DNA of 64,000 nt from Rubrivivax sp. A210 (GCF_904426505.1 NZ_CAJGBN010000001.1:825978-889977); one strand, 5' to 3'. Positions 22,981 to 34,338 are shown, numbered from the stretch's first letter. The notes: a model not told the origin generated them from the sequence alone. Made by a program: numbers and translations.

Positions 22981-24077
22981 CAGGTGAGCGAGGTGTCGAC
23001 CTCGCGCCGAGCGCGCGCCAGGTACTCGGTCGACTGCATCTCGTGCAGGCGCGAGGCGGTGCGCGGAAACTCGTGCGCCAGCGGGCCTTCGGTATACAGG
23101 TCATCGGCCGGCGCCGCAGCCGACATCACCAGCTTGACGTTGCGGTCGTAGAGCACGTCGACCAGCCAGGTAAAGCGGCGAGCCTCGCTGGCCATGCGCG
23201 GTGACATCGCGGGCACGTCCGAGAGCAGCACGGTGTGGAACTGGGTCGCGATCTCGAGGTAGTCGTTCTGCGAACGCGGCCCGCCGCAGAGGATGCGGAA
23301 ATCGAACCAGACGACACCACCGGCGCGGCGCAAGGACTGCAGGCTGCGATGTTCGATCTGCAGCACCGGGTCTTCGTCGCGCGCCTCGGCCAGCTCGTCG
23401 AAGGCCTGGGCCAGTGCCGCATCGGCCGCGGCGTCCAGCGGCCAGTGGTACATGCGGATGTGCTCGAGCGTGCGCTGGCGGTAGTCGGTGCCGGCATCGA
23501 CGTTGACGACCTCGAGGTGCAGCTTGAGCAGCGCAATGGCGGGCAGGATGCGGTCGCGGTGCAGGCCGTTGGGATAGAGCGCGTCGGGCTCGAAATTGCT
23601 GGTCGTGACGATGCTCACGCGATTGGCGAACAGCGCCTCGAGCAGGCGGTGCAGGATCATCGCGTCGGTCACGTCGGAGACGTGGAACTCGTCGAAGCAG
23701 ATCAGGCGGAAGCGCCGCGCGATGCGCTTGCCCAGTTCATCCAGCGGGTTGACCGTGCCCTTGAGATCCTGCAGCTCGCGGTGGACCTCGCGCATGAACT
23801 CGTGGAAATGCAGCCGCGTCTTGCGCGTGAGCGGCACGGCGCGGAAAAAGCAGTCCATCAGGAAGCTTTTTCCCCGCCCCACCCCGCCGTGCATGTAGAC
23901 ACCGCGCGGTATGGGCGGGCGCACCAGCAGCTTGGCCAGCGCATTGCGCCGGCGTGCCTTGTAGTCGGCCCACTCGCTCTCACAGCGCTCGAGCGCGACC
24001 ACGGCGCCCAGTTGCGCCGGGTCGCTCTTGTAGCCGCGCTCGGCGAGCGTGGCCTGGTAGAGCTCCCGGACCGTCAC
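22980..24077 (-). CDS. zapE: Cell division AFG1-like ATPase ZapE
   Basis: This 365-residue ATPase contains Walker A GGVGRGKSFLMD, Walker B ICFDEFHVSDVTDAM and the AFG1 signature FHEFMREVHRELQ. ZapE associates with the FtsZ ring in E. coli and is needed for division under some stress conditions. The start is GTG 24077, 12 bases after the odhL stop. The placement behind odhA-odhB-odhL is typical for Burkholderiales. Confidence 0.93.
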   Translation of the reverse strand: MTVRELYQATLAERGYKSDPAQLGAVVALERCESEWADYKARRRNALAKLLVRPPIPRGVYMHGGVGRGKSFLMDCFFRAVPLTRKTRLHFHEFMREVHRELQDLKGTVNPLDELGKRIARRFRLICFDEFHVSDVTDAMILHRLLEALFANRVSIVTTSNFEPDALYPNGLHRDRILPAIALLKLHLEVVNVDAGTDYRQRTLEHIRMYHWPLDAAADAALAQAFDELAEARDEDPVLQIEHRSLQSLRRAGGVVWFDFRILCGGPRSQNDYLEIATQFHTVLLSDVPAMSPRMASEARRFTWLVDVLYDRNVKLVMSAAAPADDLYTEGPLAHEFPRTASRLHEMQSTEYLARARREVDTSLT

Positions 24078-24089
24078 GCGCGCTGGAAG

Positions 24090-25511
24090 TTAGAAGTTCA
24101 GCGTGCGCTTGTCGACGGCCAGCGCGGCTTCCTTGGTGGCTTCCGAGAGCGACGGGTGGGCGTGGCAGATACGGGCGATGTCCTCGCTGCTGGCCTTGAA
24201 CTCCATCGCCACCACGGCCTCGGAGATCAGTTCGCTGGCCAGCGGGCCAACGATGTGAACGCCCAGAATCTCGTCGGTCTTGGCATCGGCCAGGAACTTG
24301 ACCATGCCGGTCGTGTCACCCAGCGCACGCGCTCGGCCGTTGGCCAGGAAGGGGAAGGTGCCGGCCTTGTAGGCGGCGCCGCGCGCCTTGAGCTGCTGCT
24401 CGGTCTCGCCCACCCAGGCGATCTCGGGGCTGGTGTAGATGACCCAGGGGATGGTGTTGAAGTTGACGTGCCCGTGCTGGCCGGCAATGCGCTCAGCCAC
24501 GGCCACACCTTCTTCCTCGGCCTTGTGCGCCAGCATCGGGCCGCGCACCACGTCGCCCACCGCCCACACGCCAGGCAGGTTGGTGCGGCACTCGTCGTCG
24601 ACGACGATGCAGCCGCGCTCGTCGAGCTTCAGGCCCACGGCCTCGGCATTCAGGCCGGCCGTGTTGGGCACGCGGCCGATGCTGACGATGAGCTTGTCCA
24701 CCGCCAACGTCTGCGCCTGGCCCTTGGCATCGGTGTAGGCAACGCTGACGCCTGCATCCGAGTTCTTGACCTCGTCGACCTTGACGCCGAGGTTGATCTT
24801 CAGGCCCTGCTTGGTGAAGGACTTGAGCGCCTCCTTGGCGATCTGCTCGTCAACCGCGCCCAGGAAGGTGGGCAGGGCCTCGAGCACGGTGACCTCGGCG
24901 CCCAGGCGGCGCCAGACCGAGCCCATTTCCAGGCCGATGACGCCGCTGCCGATCAGGCCCAGCTTCTTGGGCACGGCGGAGAGCGCCAACGCGCCGTTGT
25001 TGCTGAGGATGTTGACCTCGTCGAAGGGCGCGCCCGGCAGCGCACGCGCGTTCGAGCCGGTGGCCACGATGACCTGCTTGCCCTTCAGCACCTCGTCGCC
25101 GGCGGCGATCTCGTAGCCGCCGTCGGCGGCCTTGACGAACGAAGCCTTGGCCGAGAAGAAGGCGACCTTGTTCTTCTTGAACAGGTAGAGGATGCCTTCG
25201 TTGTTCTGCTTGACCACGTTGTCCTTGCGGGACAGCATCTTCTTCACGTCGATGCTGAGGTTGTCGAGGCCGATGCCGTGGTCGGCAAAGGCGTGCGCCG
25301 CATGGTGGTAGTGCTCGCTGCTCTGCAGCAGGGCCTTGCTCGGGATGCAGCCGACGTTGGTGCAGGTGCCGCCGGGCGCGGGGTCGCCCTTCTCGTTCTT
25401 CCACTTGTCGATGCAGGCCACGCTAAAGCCCAGCTGGGCGGCGCGGATGGCAGCGATGTAGCCGCCGGGGCCGGCGCCGATGACGATGACGTCGAATTGC
25501 TTGGTGCTCAT
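24090..25511 (-). CDS. odhL: Dihydrolipoyl dehydrogenase (E3 of 2-oxoglutarate dehydrogenase)
   Basis: This 473-residue flavoprotein has the FAD-binding [17 protein letters not shown], redox-active disulphide [16 protein letters not shown]-binding [17 protein letters not shown] and active-site [13 protein letters not shown]. It reoxidises the lipoyl group of OdhB with NAD+. The start at ATG 25511 (MSTKQFDV) matches family N-termini; the frame upstream is not conserved. It follows odhB after a 139-base spacer containing a large hairpin. The gene is also called lpdA in other genomes. Confidence 0.95.
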   Translation of the reverse strand: MSTKQFDVIVIGAGPGGYIAAIRAAQLGFSVACIDKWKNEKGDPAPGGTCTNVGCIPSKALLQSSEHYHHAAHAFADHGIGLDNLSIDVKKMLSRKDNVVKQNNEGILYLFKKNKVAFFSAKASFVKAADGGYEIAAGDEVLKGKQVIVATGSNARALPGAPFDEVNILSNNGALALSAVPKKLGLIGSGVIGLEMGSVWRRLGAEVTVLEALPTFLGAVDEQIAKEALKSFTKQGLKINLGVKVDEVKNSDAGVSVAYTDAKGQAQTLAVDKLIVSIGRVPNTAGLNAEAVGLKLDERGCIVVDDECRTNLPGVWAVGDVVRGPMLAHKAEEEGVAVAERIAGQHGHVNFNTIPWVIYTSPEIAWVGETEQQLKARGAAYKAGTFPFLANGRARALGDTTGMVKFLADAKTDEILGVHIVGPLASELISEAVVAMEFKASSEDIARICHAHPSLSEATKEAALAVDKRTLNF

Positions 25512-25555
25512 GATTGACTTTCGGATGTGATGAAGTCGGTCGGATTCCGTCGCGA

Positions 25556-25629
25556 GCGGCCCGAGCACGGGTCGAGCAGCGCAGCCGTACACCCGTACGG
25601 CGAGCAGCGCAGGCCCGCGATCGGGCCGC
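25556..25629. repeat. Long imperfect hairpin between odhB and odhL
   Basis: Nested inverted arms are visible: GCGGCCCGA (25556-25564) with TCGGGCCGC (25621-25629), CGGG (25568-25571) with CCCG (25614-25617), and apical CCGTAC (25585-25590) with GTACGG (25595-25600). Both sides of the internal loop carry the same 12-base direct repeat CGAGCAGCGCAG (25573-25584 and 25601-25612). There is no T-run. Confidence 0.65.
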
Positions 25630-25650
25630 GCAGCAGGAAGACGGCCGGCT

Positions 25651-26922
<1,272 letters not shown>

Positions 26923-27020
26923 GATCTATCTCAGCGTGTGTTGTGTTGTGCCCGCGTGCCGGGCGGCGCCTGCAGAGGCGCGCGCACCGGCCCGCTCGAT
27001 CAAGCCCAAGAAGGCCGATC

Positions 27021-29885
27021 TCACTTGGAAAGGACGAAGCCCTTGAGCTTGCCGAAGGCCTGCTCGAGCAGCGCCTTCTGCTGCTCCTGGTGCAGATGCG
27101 AATAGCCCACGGCCGGCGAGGCCGAGGCCGGGCGGCCGGCGTAGCCGAGCTTCTGGCCTTCGAGCAGGTTCTCGTGTACGTAATGCTGCACGAAGAACCA
27201 GGCGCCCTGGTTCTGCGGCTCGTCCTGGCACCACACAACCTCGGTGGCGTTGGGGAAGCGCTTCATCTCGGCGGCGAAGGCCTTGTGCGGGAAGGGATAG
27301 AGCTGCTCGACGCGCACGATGGCGACGTCGCTGGCCTTGCGCTCCTCGCGCTTGCGCATCAGGTCGTAGGCGACCTTGCCCGAGCAGCAGATGACGCGCT
27401 TGACCTTGTCGCCCTCGATGTCGCGCGCCGGGCCGATCACGGTGCGGAACTCGCCCTTGGTGAACTCGGTCAGCGGGCTGGTGGCGTCCTTGGCACGCAG
27501 CAGGCTCTTCGGGGTGAAGATGACCAGCGGCTTGCGGAACTGGCGCACCATCTGGCGGCGCAGCAGGTGGAAGATCTGGCTCGCGCTGGTGGGCTGGACG
27601 ACCTGCATGTTGTTGTCGGCGGCCAGTTGCATGAAGCGCTCGATGCGCGCCGAGCTGTGCTCGGGGCCCTGCCCTTCGTAGCCGTGCGGCAGCATCATCG
27701 TGAGGCCGTTGACGCGACCCCACTTGACCTCGCCGCTGGCGATGAACTGGTCGATCACGACCTGGGCGCCGTTGACGAAGTCACCGAACTGGCCTTCCCA
27801 GATGGTCAGCGTGTTGGGCTCGGCGCTGGAATAGCCGTACTCGAAGCCGAGCACCGCCTCCTCGGACAGCAGCGAGTCGATCACGACATAGGGCGCCTGG
27901 CCATCGGCCACATGCTGCAGCGGCACATAGGTGCCCTCGTCCCACTTCTCACGGTTCTGGTCGTGCAGCACGGCGTGGCGGTGGGTGAAGGTGCCACGGC
28001 CGCAGTCCTCGCCCGAAAGGCGCACGCCATAGCCGCTGGCCACCAGCGAGGCATAGGCCAGGGTCTCGCCCATGCCCCAGTCGACATTGATCTCGCCGCG
28101 GCCCATGGCGGCGCGGTCGGCCAGCACCTTCTCGACCAGCGGGTGAACCTTGAAGTTGGCGGGCAGCGTGGTCAGGCGCTCGGCCAGGCGCTTGACCTCG
28201 GCCAGCGGCAGCGCGGTGTCGGCGCTGTCGGTCCACTTCTTGTTGAGGAAGGGCGCCCAATCGACCGCGTACTTGCTCTTGAAGTTGGTCAGCACCGGGT
28301 CGGACGTGTGGCGGCCCTCGTCCATCGCGGCGCGGAATTCCTTGACCATGCCGTCCGGGCTGTCGGGCCCGTCGGCATTCAGCACGCCCTGGGTGACCAG
28401 CTTTTCGCCGTACAGCTTGCGCGTGCCGGGGTGCTTGGAAATCACCTTGTACATCAGCGGCTGCGTCAGGCTGGGCGTGTCCTGCTCGTTGTGGCCCAGC
28501 TTGCGGAAGCAGACGATGTCGACCACCACGTCCTTCATGAACTGCTGGCGGTAGTCCATCGCGAGCTGGGTACACAGCACGACGGCCTCGGGATCGTCGC
28601 CGTTCACATGCAGCACCGGTGCCTCGATCATCTTGACGACGTCGGTGCAGTACAGCGTGCTGCGGGTGTCGCGCGGATCGCTGGTGGTGAAGCCGATCTG
28701 GTTGTTGACCACCAGGTGAACCGTGCCGCCGGTGAAGTAGCCGCGCGTTTGCGCCAGCGCCAGCGTCTCCATCACGACGCCCTGGCCCGCAAAGGCGGCG
28801 TCGCCGTGTACCAGCACCGGCAGCACCTGGGCGCCGGTCTTGTCGCCGCGGCGGTCCATGCGCGCCTTGACGCTGCCCTCGACCACCGGGTTGACGATCT
28901 CGAGGTGGCTGGGGTTGAAGGCCAGGCTCAGGTGCACCGGGCCGCCAGGGGTGGTCACGTCGCTGGAAAAGCCCTGGTGGTACTTGACGTCACCCGAGGG
29001 CAGGGCCTCGGGCGCCGTGTGGTCGAACTCGGCGAAGAGGTCGGCCGGCATCTTGCCCAGGGTGTTGACGAGCACGTTCAGGCGGCCGCGGTGGGCCATG
29101 CCGATGACGATCTCCTGCACGCCCTTGGCACCGGCGCGCTGCACCAGTTCGTCCATGCTGGCGATGAAGCTCTCGCCACCTTCGAGCGAGAAGCGCTTCT
29201 GGCCGACGTACTTGGTGTGCAGGTAGCGCTCGAGGCCTTCGCCGGCGGTCAGGCGGTCGAGGATGTGCTTCTTGGTCTCGGCGGTGAAGCTGGGCTTGCT
29301 GCGGATGGACTCGAGTCGCTCCTGCCACCAGCGCTTCTCGGCAGGATCCATGCAGTGCATGAACTCGGCGCCGATGGTGCCGCAATAGGTTTCGCGCAGC
29401 GCCTGCACGATCTCGCGCAGGCTCATGTTCTCGGTCTTGCCGAAATACGTGTTGGCGGCCGAGAAGGTGATGTCCATGTCCGACTCGGACAGGTCGTAGA
29501 AGGCCGGTTCGAGTTCGGGAATCTTGGGGCGCTCGGTGCGCTTGAGCGGGTCGAGGTCGGCCCAGCGGCTGCCCAGATTGCGGTAGGCCGCGATCAGGCT
29601 CTGGACGTGGACCTGCTTGCGTGCGACGGCCAGGTCGGTGGCGCTGGCCTTGAGGGCGAAGGCGTTGGCCTTGGCGCGCTGGGCGAAGGATTCGACCACC
29701 GGCGCGTGCGCGACATCGCGCGCTTCGCTGCCGTCGGTGGCAGGCACATGCTGCAGGTTGTCGAAGTAGGCGCGCCAGTTGTCGGGCACGCTGCCGGGGT
29801 TGTCGAGGTAGGCCTCGTACAACTCCTCGACGTAGGGCGCATTGCCCCCGAACAGGTACGAGTTGGACCTGTATTGCTGCATCAT
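27021..29885 (-). CDS. odhA: 2-oxoglutarate dehydrogenase E1 component
   Basis: This 954-residue thiamine-diphosphate enzyme has the N-terminal segment SNSYLFGGNAPYVEELYEAYL and the SucA signatures FSLEGGESFIASMDELVQRA, GMAHRGRLNVLVNTLGK, LVVNNQIGFTTS and LPHGYEGQGPEHSSARIERF. It decarboxylates 2-oxoglutarate in the TCA cycle. Two adjacent ATGs (29885 and 29882) follow a GAGCGAGAG sequence on the minus strand; either could be used. The frame runs farther upstream without similarity. It is the first gene of odhA-odhB-odhL, with zapE next. Also named sucA. Confidence 0.96.
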   Translation of the reverse strand: MMQQYRSNSYLFGGNAPYVEELYEAYLDNPGSVPDNWRAYFDNLQHVPATDGSEARDVAHAPVVESFAQRAKANAFALKASATDLAVARKQVHVQSLIAAYRNLGSRWADLDPLKRTERPKIPELEPAFYDLSESDMDITFSAANTYFGKTENMSLREIVQALRETYCGTIGAEFMHCMDPAEKRWWQERLESIRSKPSFTAETKKHILDRLTAGEGLERYLHTKYVGQKRFSLEGGESFIASMDELVQRAGAKGVQEIVIGMAHRGRLNVLVNTLGKMPADLFAEFDHTAPEALPSGDVKYHQGFSSDVTTPGGPVHLSLAFNPSHLEIVNPVVEGSVKARMDRRGDKTGAQVLPVLVHGDAAFAGQGVVMETLALAQTRGYFTGGTVHLVVNNQIGFTTSDPRDTRSTLYCTDVVKMIEAPVLHVNGDDPEAVVLCTQLAMDYRQQFMKDVVVDIVCFRKLGHNEQDTPSLTQPLMYKVISKHPGTRKLYGEKLVTQGVLNADGPDSPDGMVKEFRAAMDEGRHTSDPVLTNFKSKYAVDWAPFLNKKWTDSADTALPLAEVKRLAERLTTLPANFKVHPLVEKVLADRAAMGRGEINVDWGMGETLAYASLVASGYGVRLSGEDCGRGTFTHRHAVLHDQNREKWDEGTYVPLQHVADGQAPYVVIDSLLSEEAVLGFEYGYSSAEPNTLTIWEGQFGDFVNGAQVVIDQFIASGEVKWGRVNGLTMMLPHGYEGQGPEHSSARIERFMQLAADNNMQVVQPTSASQIFHLLRRQMVRQFRKPLVIFTPKSLLRAKDATSPLTEFTKGEFRTVIGPARDIEGDKVKRVICCSGKVAYDLMRKREERKASDVAIVRVEQLYPFPHKAFAAEMKRFPNATEVVWCQDEPQNQGAWFFVQHYVHENLLEGQKLGYAGRPASASPAVGYSHLHQEQQKALLEQAFGKLKGFVLSK

Positions 29886-30244
29886 CTCTCGCTCACCTTT
29901 CGCCCTGGTTTCCAAGGCTCCGATGGGTTGACCAACCTTCCGCGTCCCGGCTTCACCGGTTGGCGGACTAGCGACCCGGCTTGCTGCTTGTCTCGGGCGG
30001 CAAGGGGACGGGAAGGGACTTTTTTGCTCCGGCGCGGACTCTAACACTGTGTCTCACCGGGCCTGTTGCATGCATTGGACACTGCCAACCCTTGTGTTTT
30101 GCTGACAAGCGCCGGCCTTGTGGCCGCCTTGTTGCGAGCTTGATGTCGACCTTCCTCCGGCCCCGGCCATCGTGCAGCCCATGCAGGCATGGCACGCGGC
30201 GCCGTTAGCATGGACAGCAGGCCCCAAACCCAAGGAGGACGCCC
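29886..30244. other. Divergent intergenic region between odhA and the solute-binding gene
   Basis: These 359 bases contain no convincing gene. They must carry the promoters of odhA (leftward) and of the binding-protein gene (rightward). A T-rich stretch at about 30020-30025 and a locally lower GC content around 30040-30110 mark the likely promoter area. I could not assign -35/-10 pairs or a riboswitch. Confidence 0.5.
30232..30238 (+). promoter_or_regulatory. Strong ribosome binding site of the solute-binding gene
   Basis: AAGGAGG lies six bases before the ATG at 30245, a near-perfect Shine-Dalgarno that fixes the start and suggests high expression. Confidence 0.8.
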
Positions 30245-31822
30245 ATGAAGATCAAGGCCCTGCTCGCCGGCACGGCACTCGCCGCTGCTCTTGCCGCCAC
30301 CGCGCCCGCCCTCGCCCAGACGCTGCGCTGGGCAGCGCAGAACGACGTGCTGACGCTGGACCCGCATGCGCAGAACCACGCCACCACCAACGCGGTGCTG
30401 ATGCATGCCTACGAGGGCCTCACGCGCTACAGCGCCACCTACCAGATCGAGCCGGCGCTGGCCACCAAGTGGACCTTCATCAATCCGACCCAGGTGCGCT
30501 TCGATTTGCGCAAGGGTGTCAGATTCCAGGACGGCAGCCCCTTCACCGCCGACGACGTGCTGTTCTCCTTCGACCGCATCCGCCAGCCCCAGGGCACGAT
30601 GCAGATCTACGTCACCGGCATCAAGGAGATCAAGAAGGTCGACAGCCACACGGTGGACCTGATGCTGGCCTCGCCCAATCCCATCCTGCTGCGCAACATC
30701 ATCGATTTCCGCATCATGAGCCGGGCCTGGGCCGAAAGGAACAACACCAGCAAGGTGCAGGACTACAAGGCCAAGGAAGAGAACCACGCCAGCCGCAACG
30801 TGATGGGCACCGGGGCCTACCGCATCCTGAGCTGGACGCCCGAGCAGCGCGTGATGATGGCGCGCAACGAGGCCTGGTGGGACAAGCCCGCCGGCAATGT
30901 GCAGCAGCTGATCTACACGCCCATCAAGTCCGAATCCACGCGCGTGGCGGCGCTGCTGGCCGGCGACGTGGACCTGCTCACCGACGTGCCGGTGCAGGAT
31001 CTGGAGCGCCTGCGCGCCGACAAGCGGCTCAAGGTGGTGGACGGTGCCGAGGTGCGCACCATCTTCCTCGCCCCCGACGTGGGCAGCGCCGAGCTGAAGT
31101 ACAGCAGCGTCAAGGGCCGCAACCCCTTTGCCGACAAGCGCGTGCGTCAGGCCCTGAGCCTGGCCATAGACCGCGAGGGCATCAGGAAAAGCATCATGCG
31201 CGGCCAATCGATACCGGCGGCCCTGCTGGTCGCGCCCGGCGTCAACGGCCACGACAAGGCGCTGGACCAGCCGGCCAAGGCCGACCCGGTGGCGGCCAAG
31301 AAGCTGCTGGCCGCCGCCGGCTATCCCGAGGGCTTCGAACTGCGCCTGAACTGCCCCAACAACCGCTATGTCAACGACGAGAAGATTTGCCAGGCGGTGA
31401 CCGCGATGTGGGCGCGCATCGGCGTCAAGACCAGCCTGGTGACCGAGTCGATGGCCACCTACAGCCAGAAGTTCCAGAACTTCGACACCTCGATCTACCT
31501 GCTGGGCTGGGGCGTGCCCACCTATGACGCGCAGTACACCATCCAGTCGCTGGCACGCACGCGCACAGGCGGCGCCGAGGGCAATTTCAACTTCTCGAAG
31601 ATCAGCGACCCCGAGATCGACCGCCTCAGCGACGCCATCAAGGCCGAGACCGACATTCCCAGGCGCGACGCGCTGATCCGCCAGGCCCTGCTGCGCATCC
31701 GTGACGAGGTGCTGCTGATCCCGCTGCACCACCAGATGCGGCCCTGGGCCATGAAGGCCGGCGTGAGCACGGTACACCGCTCGGACGACAGGCCCGAGGC
31801 GCGCTTCGCCACCATCAGATGA
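30245..31822 (+). CDS. ABC transporter substrate-binding protein (peptide/nickel type, SBP_bac_5)
   Basis: This 525-residue periplasmic protein has a signal peptide (residues 1-25, ending APALAQ). The family-5 fold follows, with LTLDPHAQNHATTN, VRFDLRKGVRFQDGSPFTADDV and NPFADKRVRQALSLAIDREGI. Family members bind oligopeptides, nickel or glutathione and pass them to a membrane permease. No permease or ATPase genes adjoin it, so the ligand is unknown and the partner transporter must be elsewhere. It ends with an 8-base convergent overlap with the EAL gene. Confidence 0.9.
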   Translation: MKIKALLAGTALAAALAATAPALAQTLRWAAQNDVLTLDPHAQNHATTNAVLMHAYEGLTRYSATYQIEPALATKWTFINPTQVRFDLRKGVRFQDGSPFTADDVLFSFDRIRQPQGTMQIYVTGIKEIKKVDSHTVDLMLASPNPILLRNIIDFRIMSRAWAERNNTSKVQDYKAKEENHASRNVMGTGAYRILSWTPEQRVMMARNEAWWDKPAGNVQQLIYTPIKSESTRVAALLAGDVDLLTDVPVQDLERLRADKRLKVVDGAEVRTIFLAPDVGSAELKYSSVKGRNPFADKRVRQALSLAIDREGIRKSIMRGQSIPAALLVAPGVNGHDKALDQPAKADPVAAKKLLAAAGYPEGFELRLNCPNNRYVNDEKICQAVTAMWARIGVKTSLVTESMATYSQKFQNFDTSIYLLGWGVPTYDAQYTIQSLARTRTGGAEGNFNFSKISDPEIDRLSDAIKAETDIPRRDALIRQALLRIRDEVLLIPLHHQMRPWAMKAGVSTVHRSDDRPEARFATIR

Positions 31823-33233
31823 AGGCCGGCCGCGAGGGCGGCGTGGGTGGCGTGGCCGGCGACGCAGCGCGTGCCACCCAGGCCTCGAAGGGCGCCAGCG
31901 GCAGCGGGCGGCTGTAGAGATAGCCCTGGTAGGCGTCGCAGCCGCCCACCGCCAGTAACTGGCGTTGCTCGAAGGTTTCCACGCCCTCGGCAATGACCTG
32001 CAGGCCCAGGCTGTGGCCCAGCGTGATGACGGTCTGCGCGATGGCTGCGGCCTCGGTTGAACGCAGCATGTCGCGCACGAAGCTCTGGTCGATCTTGAGC
32101 TGGTCCAGCGGCAGCCGGCGCAGATAGCTCAGCGATGAGAAGCCGGTGCCGAAATCGTCCAGCGACAGCCCTATGCCATGGGCCTTGAGCGCCTGCATGC
32201 GGGCCGCGATGCCGTCGACGTCATGCGCCAGCATGGACTCGGTCAGTTCGAGCTTGAGCCGGGTCGGATTGGCTCCCGCGGCCTCCAGGCAGGTGAGCAC
32301 GCGCTCGACGAAGTCAGGCTGGGCGAACTGCGTGGCGCTGACGTTGATGGACAGCACCAGCGCCGAGGTGTCGGTGCGTCGGCCCCAGGCCGCCAGCTGG
32401 GCGCAGGCGGCGCGCAGCACCCAGTCTCCCAAGGGCAGCATCAGGCCGCTGCGCTCGGCCAGCGGGATGAATTCGCCCGGCGAAACCATGCCGCGGCGCG
32501 GGTGGCGCCAGCGCAGCAGGGCCTCGGCGCCGAGGGTGCGCCCGTCGGCGCCCACCTGGGGCTGGTAGTAGAGCTGCATCTCGCCCCGGGCGGCGGCATC
32601 GCGGAGTTCACCCACCAGGCCGCCGCGCTCGGCCACCTCGGCCTGCATCAACCGCACGGCGACAAAGATCAACAACGCCGGCAGCGCGTGGTTGATCCAG
32701 ATCGTGTGCGCCCTCAGGCCGTCGGGCAGGGCCAGCGGCGTGGCAATGCCGACGTCGGTGGCGCCGAACAGCACGCCGGTGGCCAGGCACAGCAGCGGCA
32801 GGCCGTGGCGCAGCAGCGGGCGCTCGTCGTGCAGCAGCAGGCAGGCGGCCACGCCGACGGCGATCAGGTAACCGTGAATGGAGCGCGGCACGCCCGCGCT
32901 GGGCAGATCCAGCAAGAGCGCGCAGGCGCTCAGCATCAGGTAGAGCAGGCTCACCATCAGCAGCGATGCGGCGCGGATGTGGCCGCGCCTTGCCAGCACC
33001 TCCGTGGCGATGCCGCAACTCAGGGACAGCAGTTCGAGCGCGACACCCAGCCCATTGCCACGCGCGATGAAGACCGCGCCCCAGGCCAGGCTGGCCAGCA
33101 CGGTGACGATGCTGGCGGCCGCCAGCATACGGCGCACGCGCCGCGTGTGCAGACTCTCCGGTGGCGGATCGCCGGTGGAGTCGGTGGCAACGGGCTGGCC
33201 GGCGACGGCGGGCCGGCGCAGAAGCAGGACCAT
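31815..33233 (-). CDS. Membrane EAL-domain c-di-GMP phosphodiesterase
   Basis: Residues about 35-195 of 472 form five or six membrane helices without a recognised sensor family. Residues about 210-455 form an EAL domain. Catalytic signatures look intact: AEALLRWRHP, INVSATQF, LELTESML, LDDFGTGFSSLSYL, LKIDQSFV and VIAEGVET. It should hydrolyse c-di-GMP to pGpG. There is no GGDEF domain. The gene stands alone, overlapping the upstream binding-protein gene tail to tail by 8 bases. Its link to the adhesin locus 8 kb away is only a possibility. Confidence 0.88.
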   Translation of the reverse strand: MVLLLRRPAVAGQPVATDSTGDPPPESLHTRRVRRMLAAASIVTVLASLAWGAVFIARGNGLGVALELLSLSCGIATEVLARRGHIRAASLLMVSLLYLMLSACALLLDLPSAGVPRSIHGYLIAVGVAACLLLHDERPLLRHGLPLLCLATGVLFGATDVGIATPLALPDGLRAHTIWINHALPALLIFVAVRLMQAEVAERGGLVGELRDAAARGEMQLYYQPQVGADGRTLGAEALLRWRHPRRGMVSPGEFIPLAERSGLMLPLGDWVLRAACAQLAAWGRRTDTSALVLSINVSATQFAQPDFVERVLTCLEAAGANPTRLKLELTESMLAHDVDGIAARMQALKAHGIGLSLDDFGTGFSSLSYLRRLPLDQLKIDQSFVRDMLRSTEAAAIAQTVITLGHSLGLQVIAEGVETFEQRQLLAVGGCDAYQGYLYSRPLPLAPFEAWVARAASPATPPTPPSRPAFI

Positions 33234-33363
33234 GGATCTCCAGGCCGGGCTTCGGGCCCGGCCCTCCCTCGCGCGCTCGCGGGGCGGGAAAACCCCTGTC
33301 CGGCGCTCGTCCCTACTCTATCGGCTGCTCTCCACCGAAACTGAACCCGCTGCCCGCCTCCCC

Positions 33364-34338
33364 CTACATTCGTGGGGAGCGCGCCACCACGCGCTGCAGC
33401 GCGGCTGCGTATTCGCGCTTGAGGCGCGCCACCAGGGCGGCTGCCGGCACCACGGCGTCAACGGCACCGATGCCCTGGCCGCAGCCCCAGACGTCCTTCC
33501 AGGCCTTGGCCTTGCTGCCCTCGCCGCCGCCAAAGCTCATCGCGCTGGCATTGCTCTCGGGCAACTGGTCGGGGTCGAGGCCGGCGGCGCGGATGCTGGG
33601 CTTGAGGTAGTTGCCGTGTACGCCAGTGAAGAGGCTGGTGTAAACGATGTCGTCGCTGTTGCTGTCGACGATGCACTGCTTGTAGGCATCGGACGCACGC
33701 GCCTCGTCAGTGGCGATGAAGGCCGAACCCATGTAGGCGAAATCGGCGCCCGCGGCGAGTGCCGCCAGCACAGCGTCGCCGCTGGCCATGGCGCCGCTCA
33801 GCGCCAGCGGGCCGCTGAACCACTGGCGAATCTCCTGCAGCAGCGCGAAAGGGCTCTTGACGCCGGCATGGCCGCCGGCTCCGGCGGCCACCGCGATCAG
33901 GCCGTCGGCGCCCTTCTCGATGGCCTTGTGCGCGAAGGCGTTGTTGATGATGTCGTGCATCACCACCCCGCCCCAGGCGTGGACCGCCTCGTTGATGTCG
34001 CTGCGCGCACCGAGGCTGGTGATGACGATCGGCACCCTGTAGCGCGCACACACGGCCATGTCCTGCTCGAGCCGGTCATTGGTCTTGTGCACGATCTGGT
34101 TGATCGCAAAGGGCGCGGACGGCTGCTCGGGGTGGCTGCGGTCCCAGGCGGCCAGGGCCTCGGTGATCTCGGCCAGCCACTCGTCAAGTTGAGCCGCCGG
34201 CCGCGCGTTCAGCGCCGGCATCGAGCCGACGATGCCGGCCATGCACTGTGCAATAACCAGCTTGGGGTTGCTGACGATGAAGAGCGGCGCACCGATCACC
34301 GGAAAGGGCACGCGCGCCAGCGCGGCGGGCAAGGCCAT
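33364..34338 (-). CDS. NAD(P)H-dependent flavin oxidoreductase / nitronate monooxygenase family
   Basis: This 324-residue FMN TIM-barrel protein has the family signatures PVIGAPLFIVSNPKLVIAQC, the phosphate-binding region AAGAGGHAG and GADFAYMGSAFIATDEA. Family members oxidise alkyl nitronates or act as FMN-dependent enoyl reductases; the substrate here is not known. Its ATG at 34338 shares one base with the acyl-CoA dehydrogenase stop (TGATG), so it is the last gene of the etfB-etfA-dehydrogenase unit. A role in acyl-CoA metabolism is an inference from this context. Confidence 0.85.
   Translation of the reverse strand: MALPAALARVPFPVIGAPLFIVSNPKLVIAQCMAGIVGSMPALNARPAAQLDEWLAEITEALAAWDRSHPEQPSAPFAINQIVHKTNDRLEQDMAVCARYRVPIVITSLGARSDINEAVHAWGGVVMHDIINNAFAHKAIEKGADGLIAVAAGAGGHAGVKSPFALLQEIRQWFSGPLALSGAMASGDAVLAALAAGADFAYMGSAFIATDEARASDAYKQCIVDSNSDDIVYTSLFTGVHGNYLKPSIRAAGLDPDQLPESNASAMSFGGGEGSKAKAWKDVWGCGQGIGAVDAVVPAAALVARLKREYAAALQRVVARSPRM

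Noticed and set aside
26943..30044. Plus-strand ORF of 1033 codons
   Set aside because: It is opposite odhA, which has unmistakable SucA motifs; the translation is His/Arg/Gly/Val-rich and typical of a shadow.
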